Positions 25,141 to 34,428 of a DNA stretch of 64,000 nt are shown here, one piece after another. The notes under the pieces are model-generated. The model was not told where the DNA came from. It searched no databases and saw only the letters and a list, made by a program, of their open reading frames with translations. The stretch's first letter is position 1, and every line of letters begins with the position of its first letter. The stretch is from Harmothoe impar (taxonomy: Eukaryota; Annelida; Polychaeta; Phyllodocida; Polynoidae). The translations under genes were made by a program, and so were the position numbers. Where the stretch lies: positions 61,339,946-61,403,945 of the forward strand of contig OX381720.1 of assembly GCA_947462335.1 (NCBI GenBank), in the 5' to 3' direction.

Positions 25141-27942
25141 TATGGGTCAGATCGAAAAAAGATGCTGATCTGGGTTTTGGGGGTTTTTCGGCTTTGCAAC
25201 AGCCACAGAATAAAAATACATACACCAGTATGGTTTTTGTTGGTTTTTCATAAGAGGGCAGACTCTAGGCCTTCAGGAAAAATTAAAATTTTACATTTAA
25301 GATGATTTTTCGCTGATTTATGAGCCTCCAAAGTTGAAAAATGGCTAAAATCCATGATTTTTAGCTAATTATCCATGTTTTACAAGGCCCTCATGTCAAC
25401 TGAGACATCAAAAACTATCACTAAACAGCATTTCCTAGTAGCTATATATGTTATGTGAACAAATCAGTTCGTTACACTTTCATATCCCGCGCAAATTTTT
25501 CAACAGTGACCTTCAAGTGTAGCAACTACATGTTTCCGAGGCGTCTGTGACAGTAATAAAAGGGCCTATATCATTTTTAATAGTATTCACTAAATATTCT
25601 TACTACCAGCAATCTAGAGCCTCCCAATTGGTGTGGTCATGGCTAAAAAAAATTTGAGTCATGCCCACTTTTTCTCTCCCTTATGTGCAATATAGTGTAT
25701 TGGAACTCGAGTTACTGTCACAGACGCCTCAACACATGTAACCCTCTCCAGCTAATATTTATGCTTTTATTTTAAATTCTTGCACCCTATAATACCTATT
25801 GGGTGTTGTTGATGGATCATGAACAGCATTTGCATTGATAAGTACCCCATATGTATTGCGTTTGCTGTATTTGTGTACGGGTGAGGCGTCTGTGACAGTA
25901 GCTGAGGCGTCTGTGACAGTAATGAAAGGACAAGGAAAATTGGTCCTAGCCCATGAAATATGGGTTACTGGTGGTATATATCAATTGAAAAGAATAGAAT
26001 AGATGTTCCCCATCCCCTCTGTGTATTTTTGTTACGATCCCATGTGATTAAGGTTATATTTCGGGCACTTCCAGAACAAATTCTGGAAAACAGTCACAGA
26101 CACTTAACACCTTATACCCTCTCGAGCATATATTCATGTTTTCATTCAAATCTTGTTGTATCTATTACCCTTATATGGATATGTTGATGGATTGTCAACT
26201 GCTTTTTCATTGATAAATACCCTATGTACCTTGTAGATGCTGTATTTGCATACCAGTGAGGCGTCTATGACAGTAACGGAGGCGTCTGTGACAGTAATGC
26301 GTGTATATGCAAATTGGTCTTGGCCCGTGAAATATGGGTCCCTGGTGGTATATACTGACTTTAATGGGTAGAATAGATGTTCCTCTACTCTAATGTGTAG
26401 TTTTTTCTATATTCCAATGTGATTATACTTATACTGTTGGCACTTTTAGAACAAATTCTTAAAAATCTATGAAATTTCGTCAGGAGTTATAGTACCATCT
26501 ACCAAAAGGCCATCCAAGCATGATATTCTATGATTTATGTACCATCTGCACACCCCACTTCATCATTTTAGGCTGCTACATCTACCCGGCTGTGCTTTTT
26601 TCTGGCAATTTCATGTCATTTTATGCATTCATGAGTTTTTGTCACAGACGCCTCAGAGAAAAATTGAATGTCTGCTATACATGGACTACTTAATTGAATT
26701 GAATGCTGTAAGTTTACCACATGCTTTAGGGGCATCTAATCTAATAATCTGAACCCAAATAATACAAGAAACCTTTTTATTTTTCAAAGTTTATCTACAT
26801 TCTAAGGCCATTTAATTTCCGTCACAGACGCCTCATTATTCTATAATTGAAGGAATTGACTAGTACTCCTGCACCCAGCCTCCCAATATTTTAATACAAC
26901 ATGCGCCTATCATATATCTATAGTATGAGTAAGGTGCTTTGTCAGTAGTAGAAACTTCATGTTTCAAGTGCTTAATGATGTGTGATATCTACATGAGGCG
27001 TCCGTGACGTTAATGAATTCTTGCATAGGTCTCACACAGACAGCTGGTACTTACCTCTGAGGTCTGGTATAGTCATTATTATTGTTTTAAATGACTGTAA
27101 GAAGGTTTGCCTTACAGATTAGAGATGGAGAAATGTCATTGTGATGTTGAATTTCTATTAACATGGCCCCACAGATTGTGTTGTGAAAACTGATGAAAAT
27201 GTAACTTTTTAAATTTTCAAAGACTGAGTGCATAATTTAAGAGTGGTATATCTCATCGTATATTGGCATTAAATAGTTAAGTAACCTGTTTTGTATTTGT
27301 TTGTAAGTTTTAAACATGTTCTGAACACTTGTGATGATTCTATGATGATTCTAGGGAATTGCTATGAGTCTCGAGGCGTCTGTGACGTTAATAGAGTATT
27401 CAGCACCACATTGCAATGACTGGTGTTGCCAGATGGTCCAATACCATTATCTAATGATTAATATTTTGGGAACTAGACATATTAAAGATATTACACAGCT
27501 ATTTTGATGGTAAACCGACCAGGTTTGAGGAAACTAGGCTAAAGTTGGTAAAGTGTTACAAACTGCTTTAGATTTTTCTTATTTCCACATAATAGAAAGT
27601 ACCACAATTTTTATTAATTTGCGACCTACAGCTTTGAAATTTCCCAGTAATACTGGTACATGATTAGCCCAATAGTAGACAAAATTTGGAGTTCCTGGGT
27701 CACTTTAAAAGAGATTGTTGCGGGGCACTCTTCATTAATGTCACAGACGCCTCAAGATTATGGTAGCATGTGGTAGACAGTGAATAGAAACTGCATTCTT
27801 GGGGGAAACAGAGTTCCACAGTAGTTTCAGGGAGCCAAGATGCTACCCTTTTAAGAAAATAAAGTTGTTTAGTGAAATTTTGAATTTTGTATTTTGCCCA
27901 TGTGTACCCCCAGATCTGCATCATTTTTTGATCTGACCCATA
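25141..27942. mobile_element. Candidate 2.8-kb element with 11 copies of GAGGCGTCTGTGAC
   Basis: A 34-bp imperfect inverted repeat (25,141-25,174 and 27,909-27,942, with GGGTCAGATC) brackets a non-coding AT-rich region. Within it the word GAGGCGTCTGTGAC, usually followed by AGTAAT or GTTAAT, occurs 7 times on + (25,538, 25,883, 25,904, 26,258, 26,279, 26,995, 27,373) and 4 times on - (about 25,717, 26,641, 26,821, 27,740), two with one substitution. The true ends could lie outside the inverted repeat. No transposase frame. Confidence 0.55.
25880..26500 (+). repeat. Diverged tandem duplication of about 375 bp
   Basis: A block with the double GAGGCGTCTGTGACAGTAAT word, then GTGAAATATGGG, CTGGTGGTATATA, GAATAGATGTTCC and AGAACAAATTCT, occurs twice in the same order (from about 25,883 and 26,258). 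Confidence 0.7.
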
Positions 27943-28189
27943 AACCTTTCCGAACCAAAAAATAAAAGGAATCTACATATATCTTCAGATAGCACCTTTG
28001 ATTGAAATGTCTCTGTTGTTGAAGATACAGTGCCCCAAAAAATATTAATTAGTGTGTCGCTCTACTCTCACAGAAATGCATGTTTTAGCTTTGGGGAAGG
28101 CAATAGTACCTTCTCTAGCCTGCAGGGGATGTAGGATGTACAGGGAGGTAACAGGCAGCTGCTGGGGGTAGGCGGGGGAGGGGGCGTTA

Positions 28190-28335
28190 TGTTGGGGGGG
28201 GGGGGGGTATGTCGGGGGGGGGGGTGTCTGGTCACAGGGGAGGCTGGTTGACAACGTTTGTTATTGATGGCGTGTGTTTATGATCCGTACACCCCGGGGA
28301 TGCCACCTACCCCCACCCCCACCACTACACACCCC
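28190..28335. repeat. G-run and C-run stretch
   Basis: Interrupted runs of G (28,193-28,226) and C (28,310-28,340). No gene is supported across 27,943-28,460. Confidence 0.6.
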
Positions 28336-28458
28336 CCCCTCAACGCAAGTAGTGATGCTTGTCGAGAAAGCACGAGTAAAGTATATCTGTGTTATTAGGC
28401 AGATATGCCAAACGATTTCTTCAAATATATGAATATCATATCTCACTAAGCCTGCCTT

Positions 28459-28608
28459 TTTCAATGTTCCATTTTGTCTCACCGACCGGCAAACTCGCCG
28501 TATGGCCAAGTGCTGAAGCTGGCACCCGGTCAAAGCTGGCACCCGGTCAAAGCTGGCACCCGGTCAAGGACGTTCACATTGGCCAGAAGTGGTGAGACAC
28601 AGCCTCAT
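28459..28608. mobile_element. GTGTCTCA-family MITE fragment with the intact target site
   Basis: A shortened copy of the hairpin family ending GGTGAGACACAGCCT, with three copies of AAGCTGGCACCCGGTC. It keeps the uninterrupted word GTTCACATTGGCC (28,572-28,584), the counterpart of the site occupied by the polymerase-encoding element at 33,764. Confidence 0.65.
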
Positions 28609-28831
28609 AAGTCACCTGGATGGCTTCATGTAGATCTATCGCCGGGTGTGGATCCATGACGGGTTACCCTGAACCCATAGTTTGTGTTTATCTCTCACAG
28701 ACAGCAAAGACAACACAGGACAGTCATGACAACCAGGGGGTCTATATCACTCACCTGTCTCCCCCCTGCCTCCCCGCCCCCCAGGCTATATTTCATATCT
28801 GCCTCTCATCTCTAGTACTTGCATATTTGTC

Positions 28832-29136
28832 TTAAGGCTGTGTCTCATGAGATCGGGCCATTGTTGTTGTCTATGACCGGGTGCAATCTATGACCGGCTT
28901 GGAAAAACCTGCTTTATTTAGGGCAGATGAAGATATAAATGGTGCAAAGTGTTAATGGATATTTTAAGACTTTATATCACTCATTTTATTTCCATTTATA
29001 TCTACATCTGCCCTAAATAAACTGTTTTCTTTCTAGCCGGTCATAGATTGCACATGATCATAGATTGCACCCGGTCATAGATTTCACCTGGTCATAGACG
29101 AAAACATTGGCCCATGTTCATGAGACACAGCCTTAA
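28832..29136. mobile_element. Full-length GTGTCTCA-family hairpin MITE, 305 bp
   Basis: Ends TTAAGGCTGTGTCTCATGAG and CATGAGACACAGCCTTAA are inverted. Internally it repeats CTATGACCGG and pairs AGGGCAGATGAAGATATAAATGG with CCATTTATATCTACATCTGCCCT, so almost the whole element folds back. The same family hosts the large element (33,538-33,763 plus 43,199-43,229) and touches both inner edges of the giant inverted repeat. Confidence 0.8.
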
Positions 29137-29330
29137 CCCTTTGTCGTCATGATTCGTGAAAGCAGCCCTGGCCAGTAACTGCTCATAACAACAGCAAAAC
29201 GGTGCAGTGTATTAATTAAAACCTTATGGACAGTATGCTGCAAAAAGGTGACATTTGTCATTATGATGCACTAATGCAGCTCTGGTACGGGACCTGCTGG
29301 TGCTGTATTGATGCATCATGACGAGCATTC
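29137..29330. repeat. ATGATGCA hairpin repeat cluster
   Basis: Paired words such as GTCATTATGATGCACTAATGCAG and TGATGCATCATGACG; the same family as 1,077-1,830. No gene is supported from here to about 29,900. Confidence 0.65.
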
Positions 29331-29938
29331 GGGAATGTATCAACATGACATTTGTGGCTGTCATTATTTGGGTGCCCCTTGTCGTGCGTATGTCATTGTT
29401 CCCTGCCTTCTCCCTGTCTGCTAAATCCATCCATAAGTTCACTTGTACCCTCAATCTGCCCTAAGGAGTCAGAAGGTGATGCACTCTGTCTATTCAGGGT
29501 GCCTAGCTATCTGCCTAGATGCTTGTCTTTGACTATTAAAACTACTTTAAGTTTCTGCGCATATTGAAACCACATGCACCGTATTTATCATACATATAGT
29601 AAGCATGCAGCCTAACTTAACGTGGCTGCCATGTAATTGTCTGTAATATTAGGGAATAATGGTTTATTTGAATTACACAAGTTTAATGGGCATAAGTCCC
29701 TATTTATGTGATGACTGGGATATGTAACACCCGGTCATGCATCATTTTGATTCATGTAATATTTTGAAATATCATTTGAAGAATAAATACACACTGCAAA
29801 ATCAAAAACCTACATACCTCACTGCCTTCTGCCATATCTTCTACACACTGCCACTGTATCAGCTAGGTCCTTCAATTATACCTCCTACCAATGTTTTACT
29901 GTTTCATTTCAACACGTTTTTCTGTCTATCTCTGTCAG

Positions 29939-30077
29939 TCTCTTCCTATGTGTATGTCAATCCTTATTGCTGTCGGTGTGTGAGATATACTCGTTTCAGT
30001 GATGATGAGGTTCCCAGGAAGGGCCCTGATGGAAGCACTAAGGTCTATGAGAAGAAATGGTCATTCTCTGTAACCTT
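29939..30077 (+). other. Possible isolated coding exon
   Basis: A pyrimidine-rich tract ending CTATCTCTGTCAG at 29,938 would be a good splice acceptor, and TCTCT followed by GTAACC near 30,072 a possible donor. The frame between them includes YVNPYCCRCVRYTRFSDDE and VYEKKWSFS. It is a balanced, globular-looking composition unlike the repeat frames around it. I do not recognise the family. It sits among MITEs with no neighbouring exon visible, so it could be a chance frame. Confidence 0.25.
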
Positions 30078-30104
30078 TCATGATGCCTTAATAAATCATA
30101 CGCT

Positions 30105-30280
30105 TGGTCAACATGATACATGAATGCAACCCTGGCGAGTGCATTGGCAGTGCTGCATTCGAGCATCATACCAACTCTATGGAATTGAGACACTCCCGAA
30201 GGGTCAGCATGATGCACTAATGCAGCACTAACTAGTTAATTACTGAGACTGCATTGGTGCATCATGACGACAAATGTCTT
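30105..30280. repeat. ATGATGCA hairpin repeat pair
   Basis: Two adjacent hairpins (CATGATACATGAATGCAACC with TGCATTCGAGCATCAT, then CATGATGCACTAATGCAGC with GCATTGGTGCATCATG). Same dispersed family as elsewhere in the window. Confidence 0.7.
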
Positions 30281-30299
30281 TTAGTGACAGAACCAACAC

Positions 30300-30605
30300 A
30301 GTTGAATATATAGACAAATGCCAATGCCCATTGATACCATCTCTCTTGTATTTCACGAGTGGGGGCTGGGGCCATATCCCACGAAGCCGCAGGCTGAGTT
30401 GGATATGCCCCAGTCCCCACGAGTGAAATACATCAGAGATGGTATCGATGTAGTTGGCATTTGTGTTTATTTTTTATTTGAGGACATTTTATGAAAAAAA
30501 AACAATCTTTTCCTAGCCCATTGAATACGGCCACATTGTATTCAATGGGGGCATTGAATACGGCCCTTCAATGCTAAAGCATAGGAAGTCTAGTATTTCA
30601 AAAAA
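30300..30605. mobile_element. ACAAATGCCAA foldback MITE, copy 1
   Basis: Pairs ATAGACAAATGCCAA with TTGGCATTTGTGTTTAT and GTATTTCACGAGTGGGGGCT with its complement, followed by a conserved tail containing CATTGAATACGGCC twice. Two further copies at 31,553-31,850 and 63,222-63,520 align over the same span. Non-coding. Confidence 0.8.
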
Positions 30606-31552
30606 ACAAAATCTGTGTCCGGCTCTACCTCTTGTCCACTCCTCCTTCTGTGCCCCTTCTGTCTCTATACATAGCGTCTCTCTTCTTTGTTTTTGTAAAA
30701 AAGTTTTTTTTTTGGCCTTTTACCTCTCTACCCCCATAACTTTATTAGCTCTGTTCCCCTCCCAGTCTCCTCCCATCACCACCACCTCCCTCAGACACAC
30801 TGCCAGGCTACTCAATGTTCATCAAGTCTCGTCATCGCGGATGTCATCGACAAAGCACAGTGTATAATGATCACTGATTGGCTGAGTTCAGCCGAGTGTC
30901 TCCAGAGCATCTCGGTAGCTCTCTCGCTCTGAGGAATTAAGTCCATTCTTTGCAGTGTAGCGAGACGACAAAGGGGCATTGGTTACAGAAAACTAAAGTA
31001 CATCTGGAATTTTCACTGGTTCCTACAGTCTAATCCCTCAATGATTATACCACCAGCTGTGCAGCATTCATTCTCGGGGAACCAGCAATGGCAGTTGGGG
31101 GACAAGATGGCCGCCTCCAGAAGGTGACCTGTTACAGCTCTATAGGTAGAAGTTGTAGCTGCCTTGAGGATGATGGTGTGTGTGTGTGAGTGTGTGTGTG
31201 TGTAGGCGGGGTTGTAAGGGGTAGTAATCACTAGATAACTAATTTAGGAGGTTGCTAGGCACTGATGAACAGAAACTAAAAAGAAAGTGGGATATGCTTT
31301 GACATCAGAGCGTCTCAGCCAGACCTGAAGACGGCGCGGGGACGTTTAGACACGTCTGGTCCGAATCCTACCCGGACGCTTTATGCAGCAAAGTCCTGAT
31401 GATGGTACAGCGATCATTCTGTTACTCAATTTCTTATTTCATTTATCAATTCAGGCTACCTAAATTCTCCCGGAGTCTCTAGAAGTCGAGGCTAGTATGA
31501 GAGTCAGATCGCCAGTATGGCACAGGATCAGCCTAAAGTTGGCTTATATATA
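30606..31552. other. Intergenic with a TG microsatellite
   Basis: No gene supported. Contains a (TG)n tract at about 31,174-31,204 and a pyrimidine-rich stretch at 30,620-30,800. Open frames here show no recognisable protein. Confidence 0.5.
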
Positions 31553-31850
31553 TATAGACAAATGCCAACGCCCATTGATACCGTCTCTGTTGTATTTCAC
31601 GAGTGGGGGCTGGGGCAGTATCCCACGAAGCCGCAGGCTGAGTGGGATGCGCCCCGGCCCCCACGAGTGAAATACATCGGAGCAGTATCAATGTAGTTGG
31701 CATTTGTGTTTATTTTTCTATTTGAAGCCATTTAATGAATGAAAACCAACAGCTTAGCCCATTGAATACAGCCATGTTGTATTCAATGGGGGCATTGAAT
31801 ACGGCCCTTCAGTGCTAAAGCATAGGACATCTTGTATTTCAAAAAAATAA
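31553..31850. mobile_element. ACAAATGCCAA foldback MITE, copy 2
   Basis: Same structure and tail as the copy at 30,300-30,605, with scattered substitutions. Confidence 0.8.
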
Positions 31851-32037
31851 ATAGGAGATGTTTTACATGATCTGTCAAAGTTCCATGGGGTGTGGCTAAT
31901 ACGCGAGTTAAGCTAACATGCTAAGAATGTACTGTAATATATCCACATCATCAGAGTCATTGGTCTGCCACGGGGGCCACCTTTCTGCGATTCTGACTGA
32001 CCCATTGCAGCAGAGTCAGCAGGTACCAGAAGGAAGC

Positions 32038-32180
32038 CACGTGACCAGCTCAAGGTAAGATGGAGGAAGTTGATTTTGATCACATGACCATAATAACGCA
32101 ATTTCATTGGTTGCCAATGGGCGCCGCCCTATTGGATTGTCAGGGGACAATGCACTGTAGAACCGGAAGTGAGCTTCACA
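32038..32180. promoter_or_regulatory. Promoter-like cluster (E-box, NF-Y, ETS)
   Basis: CACGTGACC (32,038), three CCAAT/ATTGG words spaced about 10-20 bp apart near 32,105-32,135, and CCGGAAGTG (32,162) fall within 140 bp. AAGGTAAGA near 32,053 would be a good 5' splice site on +. This is the pattern of a metazoan promoter, but no first exon can be confirmed. Confidence 0.3.
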
Positions 32181-32679
32181 TCTTTGTTTTCGTCTGTATT
32201 TTGCAATATATATCTTATATTTGCAAATATTTTCAATCTTGCCCAACCCTCGGGCCTCGGGGACCTTGTTGTCAGCAGCCTCCGATGCATTATTCATACG
32301 ATCTTATAACCCATTTTCAGATGCTCATAGTTTAACCGATGTACCAACCGCCACAACCATAGAACCATACCCTAGAGGGATTAAACAGCATCACAAAGTA
32401 CTGTACACCTGTCTGATAATGCAATCAAATGTTGAATCTGAGGTCTTATTTGGGCTATGATAATTTCTTCAAGGCGGAAGGGGGTAGACTTTGAGAGGCT
32501 TTCACACGCCAGCCCGGTCATTTATAGTAAGGGAGAAAAAAAAGGGAAATAGTTTCCAAGATTATTTTCCAAAAATTCTGATAGGGTACACATCAATGTG
32601 AGGTCAGGAAAAAATCCCCCGCTTTGAGAGGCTTATCGTGAAAACTTTACAGTATTAGGGATATAGGATTGTAACATTG

Positions 32680-32960
32680 TGAAGCGTACAAAATGGCTGC
32701 TCTATCTACTTGTCCCCTACACAGCCCAGCAGCGTCCCCCGCCTGTTCACATCATGGCACCTAGCCTCCCCCTAGTGGTGACAAGCAGAACTAAACGCCG
32801 CCCGCCTCCCTCCCTGTTTAATTAGAAGTGCCACTTCCGCCGGTCTGGCTGCGTCTAGTCAAAACGAGGCTGTCTACGCAGCTACTTCCGGTTGTGGGGA
32901 GCCACCTGCTGGGCATGGTGGGAACTACAGGCCTCTGTTCTATTACGGCAGTGTGTGAGA
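32680..32960. promoter_or_regulatory. Promoter-like cluster (YY1, ETS, ZNF143-like)
   Basis: AAAATGGCTGC (YY1-like, about 32,690), CACTTCCGCCGG and ACTTCCGGTTG (ETS-like), and GGGCATGGTGGGAACTACAG (32,912-32,931, resembling the ZNF143/Staf site) occur within 250 bp. These words together are typical of housekeeping promoters. No gene is identified downstream. Most of 31,851-33,537 otherwise shows nothing I can name. Confidence 0.3.
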
Positions 32961-33537
32961 TGGGGAGGGTGGAAACACGTTTGTTGTTGTTATTTCATTT
33001 ATTTTTATCCTGAGGAGATACATAGCCTTATAGATTATATTTCTTGTATTCCACAGCTTTCTCCTGCCACGTCCACTTCTTACATGCAGCTGGAAGGGAC
33101 TTAACCCCACCACCCTTTGATTTCTCCAAATTCTTAAATCTATCGGAATGGGCTAATATTGCATAGGCAGATACATATATATACATTCCCTAAACTGTAT
33201 AAAAGAATTAGATCACTTCAATCAAAATTGTGCATATTGTAGTACATAAGTGTTTTCTTTGCATTTCCCGTTTCTATATTATTTAAACTGCATGTAAATC
33301 TTTTTTGCAAGAGCCTTTTAACTTTCAGGGACTTTCAGGGACCCGAGGGTAGCGACCCACCTTAAGGACAACACTATGCTTTAATGATTGGCTATGTGTC
33401 GGACACATATCACAGTTGTTGATATTGGTGTCTAATAAGAACCCTAGTGCTCCTTTAATGACCAGTGAATCTTAAAAAATACCGATACATGTGTCGGACA
33501 CAAGTGATGTTCTACCCAAAACGTCCCTTGGTATTAG

Positions 33538-33763
33538 GCTGTGTCTCACGAGATCTGGAAAATGTGACAGGGTACTGGCTTGATAGAAAAATTGTTTAGT
33601 CAGGGCAGATGAAGATATAAATGGGCTGTCAAGCTTAAGGTTAATGGATGTTATAACACTTCAAACTAGTAATTAGTAGCCCATTTATATCTGCATTTCC
33701 CCTAAATAAACTGTTTTCTATCAAGGCGGTCAAAGATGGCACCCAGTCAAAGACATTCACATT
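33538..33763. mobile_element. GTGTCTCA-family MITE interrupted by the large element (left piece)
   Basis: Begins GGCTGTGTCTCACGAGATC and runs through the family's folded core to GTCAAAGACATTCACATT. It resumes after the large element at 43,199 with CACATTGGCTCGATGTCGTG and ends AAACACAGCC at about 43,229. The interruption is therefore an insertion into a pre-existing MITE. Confidence 0.85.
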
Positions 33764-34179
33764 AGTAGTATAGTATGTATCGGAACAGGACTATAGTTAA
33801 CTACTGTTTATTACTCAATCGACCTGCAGCCAATCAGAGGCCTCCATTTGGTCACGTGACCGGAAGTGACCTACTTAGGGGATTAGTGGTGACGTCACGT
33901 GACCTAGTTAGCGAATCAGAGGCCGCCATTTGGTCACGTGACCGGAAGTGACGTCATATGACCTACTTATGGACCGGAAGTGACGTCATATGACCTACTT
34001 AGGGGACCGGAAGTGACGTCATATGACCTAATTTAGGATCACGTGACCGGAAGTGACCTGATGAGTCACGTGACCGGAAGTGACGTCACATGACCTAATG
34101 GCCAACCGGAAGTGAGTGACCTCATTGAGGATCACGTGACCGGAAGTGACCTGATTGACCACGTGATCGGAAGAAGAAG
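33764..34179 (+). repeat. Left terminal inverted repeat, 416 bp
   Basis: Matches the complement of 42,783-43,198 with a few substitutions. Beyond the first 90 bp it consists of about eight copies of ACCGGAAGTGA; four are the full composite CCGGAAGTGACGTCA (33,942, 33,974, 34,007, 34,074). Most are preceded by CACGTG and followed by CATATGACCTA. It ends in a GAA microsatellite (34,171-34,197). Confidence 0.95.
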
Positions 34180-34281
34180 AAGAAGAAGAAGAAGAAGTTT
34201 TTTGTTTAGGAAGTGAGGGTCTTTAGGATCACGTGACTGGAAGCGACGTCGTCACATGAGTGACGCTTTAAGAGACTGCGC

Positions 34282-34327
34282 GACTTACTAGTAAAAGAAG
34301 ACGTATGAAAATAAAAACACAACAATA
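34282..34327 (+). repeat. Subterminal inverted repeat (3' UTR of the polymerase gene)
   Basis: ACTTACTAGTAAAAGAAG followed by ACGTATGAAAATAAAA and CACAACAAT is the complement of 42,124-42,164, directly after the stop codon of the death-domain gene. Both end genes therefore share a 3' untranslated block. AT-rich sequence at 34,327-34,428 offers poly(A)-signal-like TTTATT words on the - strand. Confidence 0.8.
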
Positions 34328-34428
34328 ATTTATTTTATTTTTTTTATTTATTTTTTTTCAATCTTGATAAACACTCTATTTTTGAAAAGATGCACTCAAT
34401 CAAGCAATAACACGCTTATTTTTTTTTT

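Noticed and set aside
33380..33510. TGTGTCGGACACA near-palindromes (33,395 and 33,491) as a regulatory pair
   Set aside because: Only two copies, with no further structure or neighbouring gene to support a role.
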